64,000 nucleotides of DNA from Undaria pinnatifida (Eukaryota; Sar; Phaeophyceae; Laminariales; Alariaceae), in the NCBI GenBank assembly GCA_012845835.1, contig JABAKD010000009.1:9544330-9608329 (forward strand), in the 5' to 3' direction. Positions 55,072 through 64,000 of the stretch are shown here, one piece after another. Within the stretch, counting starts at the first letter, position 1; each line of letters starts with the position of its first letter. The translations under genes were made by a program, and so were the position numbers. The notes beneath the pieces are model-generated. The model was not told where the DNA came from. It searched no databases and saw nothing but the letters and a program-made list of their open reading frames with translations.

Positions 55072-57310
55072 CGCGTGCGGTCATTCTTGTAACGAAGTAG
55101 CAACAACGGGAGGGCCACCGTCATACCAGTATTAATCTACGTACATGCCAGCTGCCAGCGGTGGCGGCAAAGCTAAACACGCAGGATTGCACAACCGTCC
55201 GGACGGATACATCGCCGTCGCCCCACCGTAGCAGCATCCATCACACTCGAGTCTCCGTAAAGCTAAACATGTCAAAAAACACACCCTTCAAAATCGTGAC
55301 CAGAGAGGACAATCCGATAATACATTTTCCCTTTTTTTCTGGGAACCACGGTGCCACAGGAAACCATGCACCTAAAATAAATGGCAGGGAAATCCACGTC
55401 GACAACAAAAAGCCTTGCTAACTTATGCATGAGACCTCGCCAACAGAGTCAACACCACAACGAACATAAGTTCCCACTGCTCGTTAGTCGCTTGCTCGTG
55501 AGTCAACACCACAACAAACATAAGTTCCCACTGCTCGTTGCGCCTTCTGGGGAAAAAAAAAAAAAACGGACGCCAAACCGTCTCCTACGGCAGTCTCCAT
55601 CTAACCGACGTAGCTGTTCTATATAGATGTGCTACGAAATACCGCCCTGGATGGAAAAGTAAGGACCGTTTCATACCCCAACGATCCTTGCACTTCCGTC
55701 CAGAGTTGTATCTATCAACTACTGCAGGCGTGGGAATTATGTGATGTCGTTCCTCAGTGGTCGTCCGATGCCAAGAGCTGGTCAAGCTCTGCCTTCAGCT
55801 GCTCCACCCGTAGGCCGCTGCGTGTGAGGGAAGGGCGACATACAGCAGCGAAACATGCAGGGCGAGGAGGTTTACTTCAGCCACATGGCGAAACACTTGT
55901 TGAGGGCGGGCAACAGTTCGAGGCGGTAAGAAAAGGGTGCCTTCCTCGAGACGCAATAAAACCGGTCAGGTAATCAGAGTGCATCAAGCGTACGGTCCAG
56001 GGGTCTCTACAAAACATGTCAGAGACCGTTTCTGCATGCTACTTCCTCTTCGTTCAGTTCGTGTAATTTCAACCTCACGGTCAATGCCGATATCAGTCTC
56101 AAGCGCAAAATCTATCTTAACCTCAACTTCAAAATCCAACATCCATAGCAATCTCATGTTTACATTAGTACCAAAAACAAAGAAATTAAACCGAGCGGAG
56201 AGTGCATATTGCAAAGGAAAGAAATCGCCATTTGCAGTCCAGCCCGTTTCAGCCCACCTTCCTCTCATGATCTCCGTTCGCTTCTGCTCGGTCACTGAAC
56301 TCAAAACCTCCTCGAAGAGGGCCACGGCCTCTATATGTTGGAAACGAGACAGGGCGACCCGTCGACAGCAGAAGGCAGGAAGAACACCATCAGCCAAAAA
56401 AGAGAGGGGGCACAGGTAGGGTCCGTTGCGGGCCAGATTAACCCGGCGAGCATACACTACAAAATAAACATATATATATAGGAGCGGGTTAGGTGGTGGT
56501 CATAGAAAACCGTGCGCTTCGAGCCGAGCGAATGGCATGCTCTGTTCGTGAACACGGCCACATAATCGGATGTGCACTGGAAGTGCCATTGCGGCAGTGT
56601 CTCCGGCGTTTGTGTAACACAAACGCTACCGTGGCGCAGGAGAGCCATATATACTACTGATTGCACGCAACGCGCCAGATATTTTTGTTCTGCAGGCATC
56701 AAGCTGACGTTGCGTCGTCGCACAGTGCAATACATAGACATTCCTATGTAATTTGTCCTCCCGATCTGGTGAAAGGCAAGAGCGGACGGCAAGCAGAGGA
56801 AACAAGTGCAGGCTGATACAGCGTGTGCCGCGACTAAATGCAAGCAGGTTGCAACTGCTCATTGAAAAGGTCCACACAACAACACAGCAGCAGCAGCACA
56901 CGATAAGGCGACACGGTCCCGCCCAGCTCTAATTCCTGCTCAGACTCTATGATTAGCTCTCGCTATCGCTTCTGGCCCGTCATGAGACCAGCGGTCGGAC
57001 CGTCCACCGAATCAAGGGTATTGTAGTCATATCCTACGACGTTTGATGATGGTGAACACAATTTAGGAGGGCTCAGCGTGTCCCGTAGGGGGTGGCAAGG
57101 CCTGCAGCACTGTACCTATCTGGCAGGTCTGCTTCCTACAGCAACACCGTGTTTCGCAGCCTAGTTGAACGTACATCGCCTGAGCACACCCGTACCGACA
57201 CCATGCGCACTATAACTCGTATTACGACCCCAACGACATCGAGAAACTACCGCATGGTATTTTCAGCAGCAGGTGACATCCCCCCAGCACAGACACAAAT
57301 TACGCAGCCC
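55072..57310. other. No supported gene
   Basis: Contains a 55-bp tandem duplication (55444-55535, GAGTCAACACCACAAC..CATAAGTTCCCACTGCTCGTT) and an A run (55553-55566). Several mid-size frames overlap between 55629 and 56457 on both strands, but none has a recognisable domain and their splice context is inconsistent. A CAGCAGCAGCAG stretch lies at about 56887-56898. Confidence 0.45.
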
Positions 57311-57553
57311 CTACGTTTTCTTACCGTCAACCGCCTCTTTAGCTGCCGCGGCTTCCTCGTCAAAGTACGTCGTTTCCTTGCTCTCGCCCGCGAACTCCAT
57401 CTCTTCCCGTGCCTGTCGTGCGACGCGGGGTTTCACGTTAAAGATACGGGCCGTAGGTGCGGGACGAGAAAAGGCAGGCATTACGCGGATGAGGGGGAAT
57501 TGCGGAAAACGTTGGATATTTGACAACGCATTCCAACCCTTTAAAAACTTCAT
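57311..57553 (-). CDS. Small uncharacterised protein, 80 residues
   Basis: The frame starts at a real ATG (57553) and stops at 57311. The N-terminal half is basic and hydroxylated with few acidic residues (FPLIRVMPAFSRPAPTARIF), as in mitochondrial or plastid presequences. The C-terminal half is strongly acidic and Ala-rich (REEMEFAGESKETTYFDEE). This switch looks more like a real small organelle protein than a chance ORF, but I do not recognise the family. It could instead be the last exon of a longer gene. Confidence 0.35.
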   Translation of the reverse strand: MKFLKGWNALSNIQRFPQFPLIRVMPAFSRPAPTARIFNVKPRVARQAREEMEFAGESKETTYFDEEAAAAKEAVDGKKT

Positions 57554-57900
57554 CCACGTTGCTGGGACAATTTACTGGGAATTAGTGCTGGGTCGTTTTT
57601 TTTCTGTAGTGATGCGCATTACGCATTTCCCGTTCAATCAACATGACAGGGATGCTGTGGTGCGTCACAGCTCCAATACAACAGTACTCTCTACCCGCAC
57701 GTACGCTGTACGATACACGTAGAATACGTGGAACCTTTTTGCTTTTGTGCACTGAGTGCAATGAATTATCGTTCGATACGGTGAAGAATACACACACCTC
57801 CAGTCGTTCTATCTCCAAGAGAAACGTTGAAGTGTCATATCGATTGCAGAGCACGTTCAACCTCCTGCAGATGTGGTTTAGTCGTGAAATGTGCCATGCT

Positions 57901-58001
57901 TATGATGTTGCTTATCTATTGTAAAACCTACAGCTTGTGATGTTGCTTATCTATTGTAAAACCTACAGCCTGTGATGTTGCTTATCTGTTGTAAAACCTT
58001 A
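57901..58001. repeat. 38-bp tandem repeat
   Basis: Three copies of TGATGTTGCTTATCTATTGTAAAACCTACAGC-type sequence with a 38-bp period. Confidence 0.85.
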
Positions 58002-58239
58002 AGCATAAATCAGAACCGCCTTTTCACCTTAGAGAGAGCGAAAAAGCGGTCAACTGATACTTTCGCCCCGATACTGAAAGCGATCGCGCCGTCTCATCAC
58101 CAACCGAGAGAGCACGCCCCCATAAACTTGGTCGAGGGGTAGAAAGTACGAGTACCGAGTACGAGTACGATACGATACAGTATATATGAGTACCCAGTAC
58201 CCGTACGTCAAGGGTGTGTTCGGTAAGGTACGTATCGAG

Positions 58240-58770
58240 GCGTACCGGCGGTATATACCGCCGGTATTACCGGTACCGGACACTTCGCTAACTTCGGTAC
58301 GGCATCAATACCGGTACCGGAAACTTCGGTAAGTTCGGTACGACATCAATACCGGTACCAGAAACTTCGGTAAGTTCGATACGGCATCAATACCGGTACC
58401 GGCGGTGCCGTTACATACTTTCGTACCGGTACCGGACACTTTGGTATGTTCGGTACGACGTCAACACCGGTACCGGACATTTCGGTAAGTGCGGTACGTT
58501 ATCAATACCGGTACCGGACACTTCGGTAAGTTCGGTACGACATCAATACCGGAACCGGACACTTCGGTAAGTGCGGTACATCAAAATCCGGTACCGGACA
58601 CTTCGGTCAGTGCGGTACAACATCAATACCGGTACCGGCGGTGCCGGTATGCACGTTTGTACCGGACCCGGTACCGGTATCGGTACAACATCGATACCGG
58701 TACCGGACACTTCGGTAAGATCTGCACAACATCAACCCGGTACCGGACACTGCCGTACGTTTGCACGATA
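58240..58770 (-). repeat. Minisatellite family P, array 2
   Basis: About ten copies of a ~41-bp unit with GGTACCGGACACTTCGGTAA, then GTTCGGTACGACATCAATACC. GGTACC palindromes recur. Read on the minus strand each unit aligns with the units of array 1 at 37822-38392. Confidence 0.85.
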
Positions 58771-58897
58771 AACGCGATTCCATCACTTGGTGACGTCCTT
58801 CCTTGGAGCTTTGGCTCCAGGCAGCACTGCAAGCCACACACACCCCGGTCCCCATGCATCTTTCAGTAGGCTCGGTATACCGAGACTCTGAGAACGC

Positions 58898-59268
58898 ATG
58901 AGCAACGGCGCAAATTGCCTGAATGAGGTGGCTTCCAGCAGTGATGCCACCATTTCTGGTGGCGGGTCGTTTTCGCCAGCTCCCACACCAGCGCCGGCGG
59001 CAAAAGTTATCGACATGAACGCGGAAAAGAAAGCCGTGCCGGTGATTTTGTCTGCTCCTGTGTACAATTCGTGCCTGCTCCTGTGTACAACTCGCGCACG
59101 GGGGACGTGTACGAGTTACCGGCGGAGACGATCAAAGCCGTCGATGATTTCCCGGTGCCGGCCGGTTTTCGGAGGGGAGGGACGCGTGAAGCCTCGTTTA
59201 TGTACTCGATTGGCGTGTACGTCGAACCGACCGACGAGAAAACGGCACCTGCAAGTACTTCTGCTTAG
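58898..59268 (+). pseudogene. Unknown ORF broken by a 23-bp tandem duplication
   Basis: From an ATG at 58898 one frame encodes SNGANCLNEVASSSDATISG and reaches KKAVPVILSAPVYNS. A second frame then repeats PAPVYNS and continues RTGDVYELPAETIKAVDDF to a stop at 59268. The switch coincides with a 23-bp direct duplication (CTGCTCCTGTGTACAA at 59052 and again at 59075). As 23 is not a multiple of three, it shifts the frame. Without the extra copy a single frame of about 116 codons would run through. No splice sites bridge it. The family is unknown. It is flanked by the two family-P arrays. Confidence 0.45.
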
Positions 59269-59499
59269 CAAGCGCATCTTACCGTCAGCAGAAGACGGTG
59301 ATCCCCTGCAAAGGCCGCGACCGCGCAAACGTCAACAAGTTACCTTTTGAACAGCATACCAAGACAAAGAAAACAAGATAAAAATATCGAAAATAAATAT
59401 CTAATACATTTCACTTCACTTATATGCCTCAGCGGGTACTCCCGGCCAATACCGGATTAGCTCTGTACATATACCGCCAGTTTATGTTCAGTTTATGTA

Positions 59500-60005
59500 C
59501 CTAAGCGCAAGGGTGTGCCGGTACCTTGTCGGCGGTATATACCGCCGGTACTGCCGGTATATGTATTCAAGTGTGTGCCGGTACCGGCACCGGTACCGGC
59601 ACAGTACAGAATTTTGCACCGATACCGGACGCTTCGGTAAGTTCGGTACGACATCAATACCGGTACCAGAAACTTCAGTTCGGTACGACATCAATACCGG
59701 CACCGGACACTTCGGTAAGTTCGGTACGACATCAACACCGGTACCGGCAACTTCTGTAAGTTCGGTACGACATTAATACCGGTACCGGCAACTTCTGTAA
59801 GTTCGGTACGACATTAATACCGGTACCGCCGGTACCGGTACATACTTTCGTACAGGTGCCGGGCACTTCGGTAACTTCGGTACACCTCCAATACCCGTAA
59901 CGGACACTTCGGCAAGTGCGGTATAACGTCGATACCGGTACCGGACACTTCGGTAAGTTAGGTACATCCATACCGGTACCGAGAATACCGGTGCCGTACC
60001 GAACA
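59500..60005 (-). repeat. Minisatellite family P, array 3
   Basis: About eight copies of the same unit as array 2 (GGTACCGG.A.ACTTCGGTAAGTTCGGTACGACATCAATACC), with more deletions. Together with array 2 it brackets the broken ORF at 58898-59268. Confidence 0.85.
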
Positions 60006-61861
60006 AACCCTAGCCGTAGGTTATACTCGCAGGCCGGGAGAGAGGAGGTGAAAAAACCATCTGCTACGCTAAAGATGAGCTGCATTTCCCCTGGGATGAA
60101 ACGTTAACGATCAAAACAGAATGGCGGCTCATGCTCGCTTTGCTTGATTCCATAGAAGAAATTGTTTGGCTAGGCCCAGCCTCGATCTAATCCTCCCTCT
60201 TTTCCCCCCTGGGCAGTGTACAGCTTGCTGCATTTTGGTGCTCTTGTATGCTCGGTGGATTGCCGACGCCCATCTCTTCCGCGCACGGTATGTTATTGTT
60301 TGGATGCGAGATTTATGGTATCTCGCGACTCTCGCATAAGCTACACACCCACACCTACACCCCTGTCCTTAGCAGGGGCCCGGAGCCCAGAGCCGACATT
60401 GTCTTGCTCTCGGCTTCGTAGATGGACCCAGCTCGATGAGACAAAAAATACAGAAACACAATGAATTATCATTGCATGCATGATCGGTGCAGCTCCTTTG
60501 GTCTCTATGGTTACATGTTCCCGTCAGAACCTGCCGGACAACGTTTCAGTTGGAAACCCTCCGTGGATACACCTGTATGGCCCAACCACCACAGCTTTCG
60601 TAAAGTGAAAATACACAATTTGTCGGCAGCGCAGCTCTTTCAGAATGAACAGACGTCCCTGGTAAGTGCAAATACGACGACAGCAAGCACATATTGCTGT
60701 CCTCTCGGCCGGTTGCGAGAGAACCGCACAGCTGTTGCTGCTGGTGTCTGCAGCAGCAGCTGTGATGGATCATCTTCAGCGCACGTTCCCGTCGACTTCG
60801 GCTACGGGGCCCTGTCACGGAGTTGATCCCGAGTCCCCAAATCCCCTGCCTTTCAGCGCTATTTGCGGGCCTAATTCCATCTTTTTTTAGCCATCCCCTC
60901 CCTCACTTATTCAAGTATGCTATCGGTATGCTATACGAGGCGCTCGAATCTCATTGAGGAACAACAAAGAAAGATCGTGACCCGATTGAGCTTAATCCGG
61001 CTGAGCTTTCGGTTCCCGTCCCTTGGTTGAGTGTATCTGGCCAATTTCAGTATAAACCCACTTTTCTCGTTTGAACAGCTTATTTGCATACGTATATACA
61101 TACCTGGAACGTGAAGGAGTGTTTTCTACATTCAACTGCCCTTTCCACTTTCCACAAACACTTCAGTACAGAGACAGACCTCTTTGATTGGGTCAGATGG
61201 TTGATTGCTGAAGGATCATTGCGACCGGTATACGAGCAACCCGAGCTACAGCGATACCTATAACTTTGTTATATGCACAACCTGGCACAACCTAAAGAAC
61301 GACGTATCTACGAACTCTTCATGGAAAAGCGATAAAAACGAATGCTTAACGTTGATGATGGTTCCGCGATTGACCTTCGGTCTAGAGATACAAACCATCT
61401 ACCGTATAGCCGAGTGGCTTCGAACAAGCAAGGCCTCATGAATGTAGATGACAGCGTCGAAGATTACGATTTTATGTGCACCCATGCTCTACGTATATAG
61501 AGCTAGAGCGCGAGAGGTGGCGAGCGTTGTGGTTGAGTCTTCTGCTGAGAAGTACTGGGAGGTTGCCAATTTTGAGTTTTCGTTGGTTAAAGGTGTGTTG
61601 ACGACATTCTGATGATACGACACTTGTACAGCAGTATCATATCGTGTACTGGGAATATACTGGACAATAGTCTATTGGCTTGATAATGCGTCAGCAACCA
61701 GTATGCATGTACTGGACTCGATCGAGCGTACCGTGGTGCGTACGATACGCCTGTGCTGCTATAGATAGATACTGGTAGGGTACATGGTATGATACCTGGT
61801 ACCAGCATAGCACGCACCCGGTATGTTACAGTACAACTCCCCTCGGCTGCTCCCCGGCTGG
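60006..61861. other. No supported gene
   Basis: A 121-residue plus-strand frame (60461-60826) contains a GTAAGT donor-like site at 60661 but has no recognisable domain. The rest has short GGTAC-type motifs (61780-61805) and an A-box-like TAGCCGAGTGGC at 61408 with no B box. No gene is supported. Confidence 0.45.
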
Positions 61862-62110
61862 GGTGGTGCTCGGGCCTGAGGCTTCTCCAAAACGGGCCAG
61901 AGCCCCTGAGGGTGTGTGTGGCATCGACCGTACTCGTGCGCTGAACTAGCGCTCGGGTATGGCCGGGCCGGGGTGACAGCCAGTGACAGAGCAAAAAAGT
62001 TCCTCGCGGATTTTTTTAACGCAGCAGCCTTGCCTGCGGACGCAGTGTCGCATCACCGTCAAGGAAAGCGAGGGGCTCGTATCGAACAGAGAAGAGAGGA
62101 TCAAACCCAC

Positions 62111-63451
62111 ATGAGTAAGCACCAAACTCGGGAAGGAGATGGACGTGGCGTGTCGGGACTACTGCCCCCTTCACGTTGGCACTTAGGCAAGAACCGGGCT
62201 GGGCGAAGGGGGACGGAGAGGGGGAAATACCCTGTCTGGGAAAAACGGAGGGTGGAAGGGAGGAAATCGGGTGCTCGGAAGAAGAGGGGGAGACGCAGGA
62301 GGATGCGAAAGGCTGCTCAGAAAATACGCACAGGTGCAAGGGCTAGGTCGAGAGCAGGGGAACTCGCCGTGGGTACGTACAACGTTCGCACACTTGCTTT
62401 CAAGGGCACGAACGGCATAGGCCACGCCGATGTGATACTGAAGACTTGCGAGGACGCAGGTTGTGATACCATAGGATTGCAGGAGGTGGGTGGCAATGAA
62501 CAAAGCGCTTTTACGGCGGCGGGATATGTTGTGTTTTGCTCAGGAGCAAACGGAGAAAAGCACGAAAAGAAGGGGAACCACGGGGTAGGCTTAGCTGTTA
62601 GAGAGTCTATCGTGGCAGGGATGGATAAGGGCGACGTCGCGGTTGAGTGCATCAGTGCTAGATTGATGAAGGTTCGCATCCAACTCAAAGGGAAAACTAA
62701 CGGTGTGTCTTTCATTGTAGGCTATGCTCTCAGTCTCGACAAGAGCACCAACGAAAAGGATTACTTTTGGAGTTCACTTGACGAGGTGGTGAAGGGGATA
62801 CCCAGTAGGGACCACCTCCTTGTCTTGATGGACGCAAATGCTCGTACAGGCATGAGAGGGATCGGATGGACCGACAGCAAGGTACTGTGTGCATACGGAC
62901 GTGACGAGCTGAACGACAACGGAGAGCGATTATTGACTCACGCAACTGATAACAAACTCACCCTCCTCAACACGTACTATGCTACACCTGCTCGTGGTAT
63001 ATCGTACACGTTTCAGAGTCCTAACCGAGGAAAGGCCCAATACAGGCTTGACTACATATTGACACGGCAAGTGGATAGACGATTGGTACGTAATGTCCCT
63101 GTGCGGACCCCACCCAGGGAGAACGCTGAGTCGGACCACAACCTCGTAATCGGATATATTCGCCTTTTGGGCCGCATCGCACCAGATCGTCCAAAGAGAG
63201 TCATCAAAAACCGGCGAGTTATTGATCTACCAAGGTTAATGGCGGACCCGCATCTCCGGATGAATTTCCAAAACGCGATAGCAGCCAAGCTTGCCTCCCC
63301 GATACCCGGTACTAATGCCGGAAGCGTTGATGACATGACCTCATTACGGACCGAGACGCTACTGTCGAATGCGGCCGACATAGCGCCCCTATTCGGCGCA
63401 AACAAGTACCGAGGGACTGGTGTGCGACTGAGAAGACGAAAGCGGAGTTGA
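62111..63451 (+). CDS. LINE ORF: APE-type endonuclease domain
   Basis: The frame is open from 61916 and the first ATG in it is at 62111. After a ~85-residue Arg/Lys-rich N-terminus the exonuclease-endonuclease-phosphatase fold appears: TYNVRTLAF (metal-site Asn), IGLQEVGGN (catalytic Glu), LLVLMDANARTG (DxN), YRLDYILT and ESDHNLVIGY (SDH). This order matches the target-nicking endonucleases of APE-type LINEs. The frame then enters the linker to RT and stops at 63451 because of a frameshift near 63420; the continuation lies in the next frame. The endonuclease itself looks complete. Confidence 0.85.
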   Translation: MSKHQTREGDGRGVSGLLPPSRWHLGKNRAGRRGTERGKYPVWEKRRVEGRKSGARKKRGRRRRMRKAAQKIRTGARARSRAGELAVGTYNVRTLAFKGTNGIGHADVILKTCEDAGCDTIGLQEVGGNEQSAFTAAGYVVFCSGANGEKHEKKGNHGVGLAVRESIVAGMDKGDVAVECISARLMKVRIQLKGKTNGVSFIVGYALSLDKSTNEKDYFWSSLDEVVKGIPSRDHLLVLMDANARTGMRGIGWTDSKVLCAYGRDELNDNGERLLTHATDNKLTLLNTYYATPARGISYTFQSPNRGKAQYRLDYILTRQVDRRLVRNVPVRTPPRENAESDHNLVIGYIRLLGRIAPDRPKRVIKNRRVIDLPRLMADPHLRMNFQNAIAAKLASPIPGTNAGSVDDMTSLRTETLLSNAADIAPLFGANKYRGTGVRLRRRKRS

Positions 63452-64000
63452 ACGCACGATGGCGGGATAGGGAAGACGCGACGCAGCGGGTCCGTTCTGC
63501 TCCAAACGATCGTGGTCTACGGCGAGATTTAAAGGCGACCACAAAACAGCTGAAACGCACGCGGGCGGAAGCTGTACAGAGGTTCATCGCGGCTACGTTA
63601 ATCAACTCGAAGGGCGTATCCGAGAAGGTGATCAATTTGGCTCCTACAAACGCCTAAAGGGGATGGGTGTGAAAGGGGAGAGGACTTTTAACTCGCAGTA
63701 CATCGAAGACGAGGAAGGTCGATTGCTGCGGGATAATGCCCTCACCCGCGAGCGGTGGGTGAGGTGGTTTCACAAACTGCTCAACACCAAGTCGCCGACC
63801 CTTGACCCGAGCATTGTGGACGGGCTTGAGCAGTGGCCCCCGTGCAGACCACTGGACGATGTCCCGTCTAGGTACAAAGTAGAGGAGGCGATCCGTGCGT
63901 TGGCGAGCCGAAAGGCGGTAGGGCCCGATGGTCTCCCGGCCGAGCTCTTGAAGGTGTTGGCCGACGAAGGAGAATTGAACACTCTCGGAAAGTTCCACGA
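63415..64000 (+). pseudogene. LINE linker and start of reverse transcriptase, frameshifted
   Basis: After the first shift the frame carries EKTKAELNARWRDRED up to about 63620, a second shift follows, and from about 63630 a third frame reads SYKRLKGMGV, RERWVRWFHKLLN, YKVEEAIRAL and RKAVGPDGLPAELLK. The last block is the typical N-terminal RT motif of LINEs. It runs off the window end. Two shifts within 220 bp mean this copy is dead unless they are sequencing errors. Confidence 0.8.

Larger units (their letters stand above)
61916..64000 (+). mobile_element. LINE (non-LTR retrotransposon), 5' part, cut by window edge
   Basis: Codes for an APE-type endonuclease followed by the beginning of a reverse transcriptase in the same direction. 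Two frameshifts (near 63420 and 63620) interrupt it. GC-rich leader sequence probably belonging to the element lies at about 61840-61915. The 3' part is outside the window. Confidence 0.85.

Noticed and set aside
55629..56457. Possible gene on either strand in the 55.6-56.5 kb region
   Set aside because: Several frames are open for 110-160 residues, but none shows a domain, and no consistent set of splice sites joins them.
61400..61480. tRNA-Leu/Ser-like A box TAGCCGAGTGGC
   Set aside because: No B box or cloverleaf follows within a reasonable distance.

Overview
The window looks like nuclear DNA of a stramenopile alga, most likely a brown alga. Genes are rich in introns with GT..AG borders, coding density is low, and plant-type leucine-rich repeats are cut into exons at equivalent repeat positions. 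Copia, LINE, tRNA-derived SINE and MITE sequences, minisatellites and homopolymers fill the rest. I see no bacterial operons, ribosome binding sites, CRISPR arrays or rRNA. The lineage is inferred from gene style, not from a marker gene.

Layout. 1-2.7 kb has no gene I can support. 2.8-10.25 kb (minus) is an acidic, repeat-containing host reading frame split by a 5.9 kb Copia element (3985-9917). That element has two LTRs that look identical, a 5-bp target duplication, a PBS and a PPT, but a badly damaged interior. 10.25-17.3 kb is repeat-rich: a 310-bp duplication, C-tracts, a MITE with paired palindromes and KpnI-rich minisatellites. 17.33-31.68 kb (+) is a TKL-like protein kinase of about 1264 residues in two exons. 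Its 10.5 kb intron holds a MITE with a 17-bp array, a 5'-truncated LINE and a SINE-like array. 32.6-42.26 kb (minus, convergent) is an eight-exon OGFOD1/Tpa1/Ofd1-type 2-oxoglutarate oxygenase gene for which I could join every exon. 42.76-49.33 kb (+, divergent from it) is an eight-exon SAM-LRR gene. 49.88-55.07 kb (+) is a gene with a HET/TIR-like domain. 55-61.8 kb is mostly repeats with two small uncertain ORFs. 61.9-64 kb (+) is the 5' half of a LINE (APE endonuclease, start of RT), broken by frameshifts and cut by the window edge.

How the genes may relate. The oxygenase is a housekeeping enzyme that, by family, hydroxylates a proline of ribosomal protein uS12. The SAM-LRR gene and the HET/TIR-like gene lie head to tail with about 550 bp between the end of one and the first recognised exon of the other. 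One looks like a recognition protein and the other like a cell-death or NADase effector, so a paired immune locus is the most interesting hypothesis here; it is an inference. The kinase may be a signalling protein but nothing in the sequence ties it to that pair.
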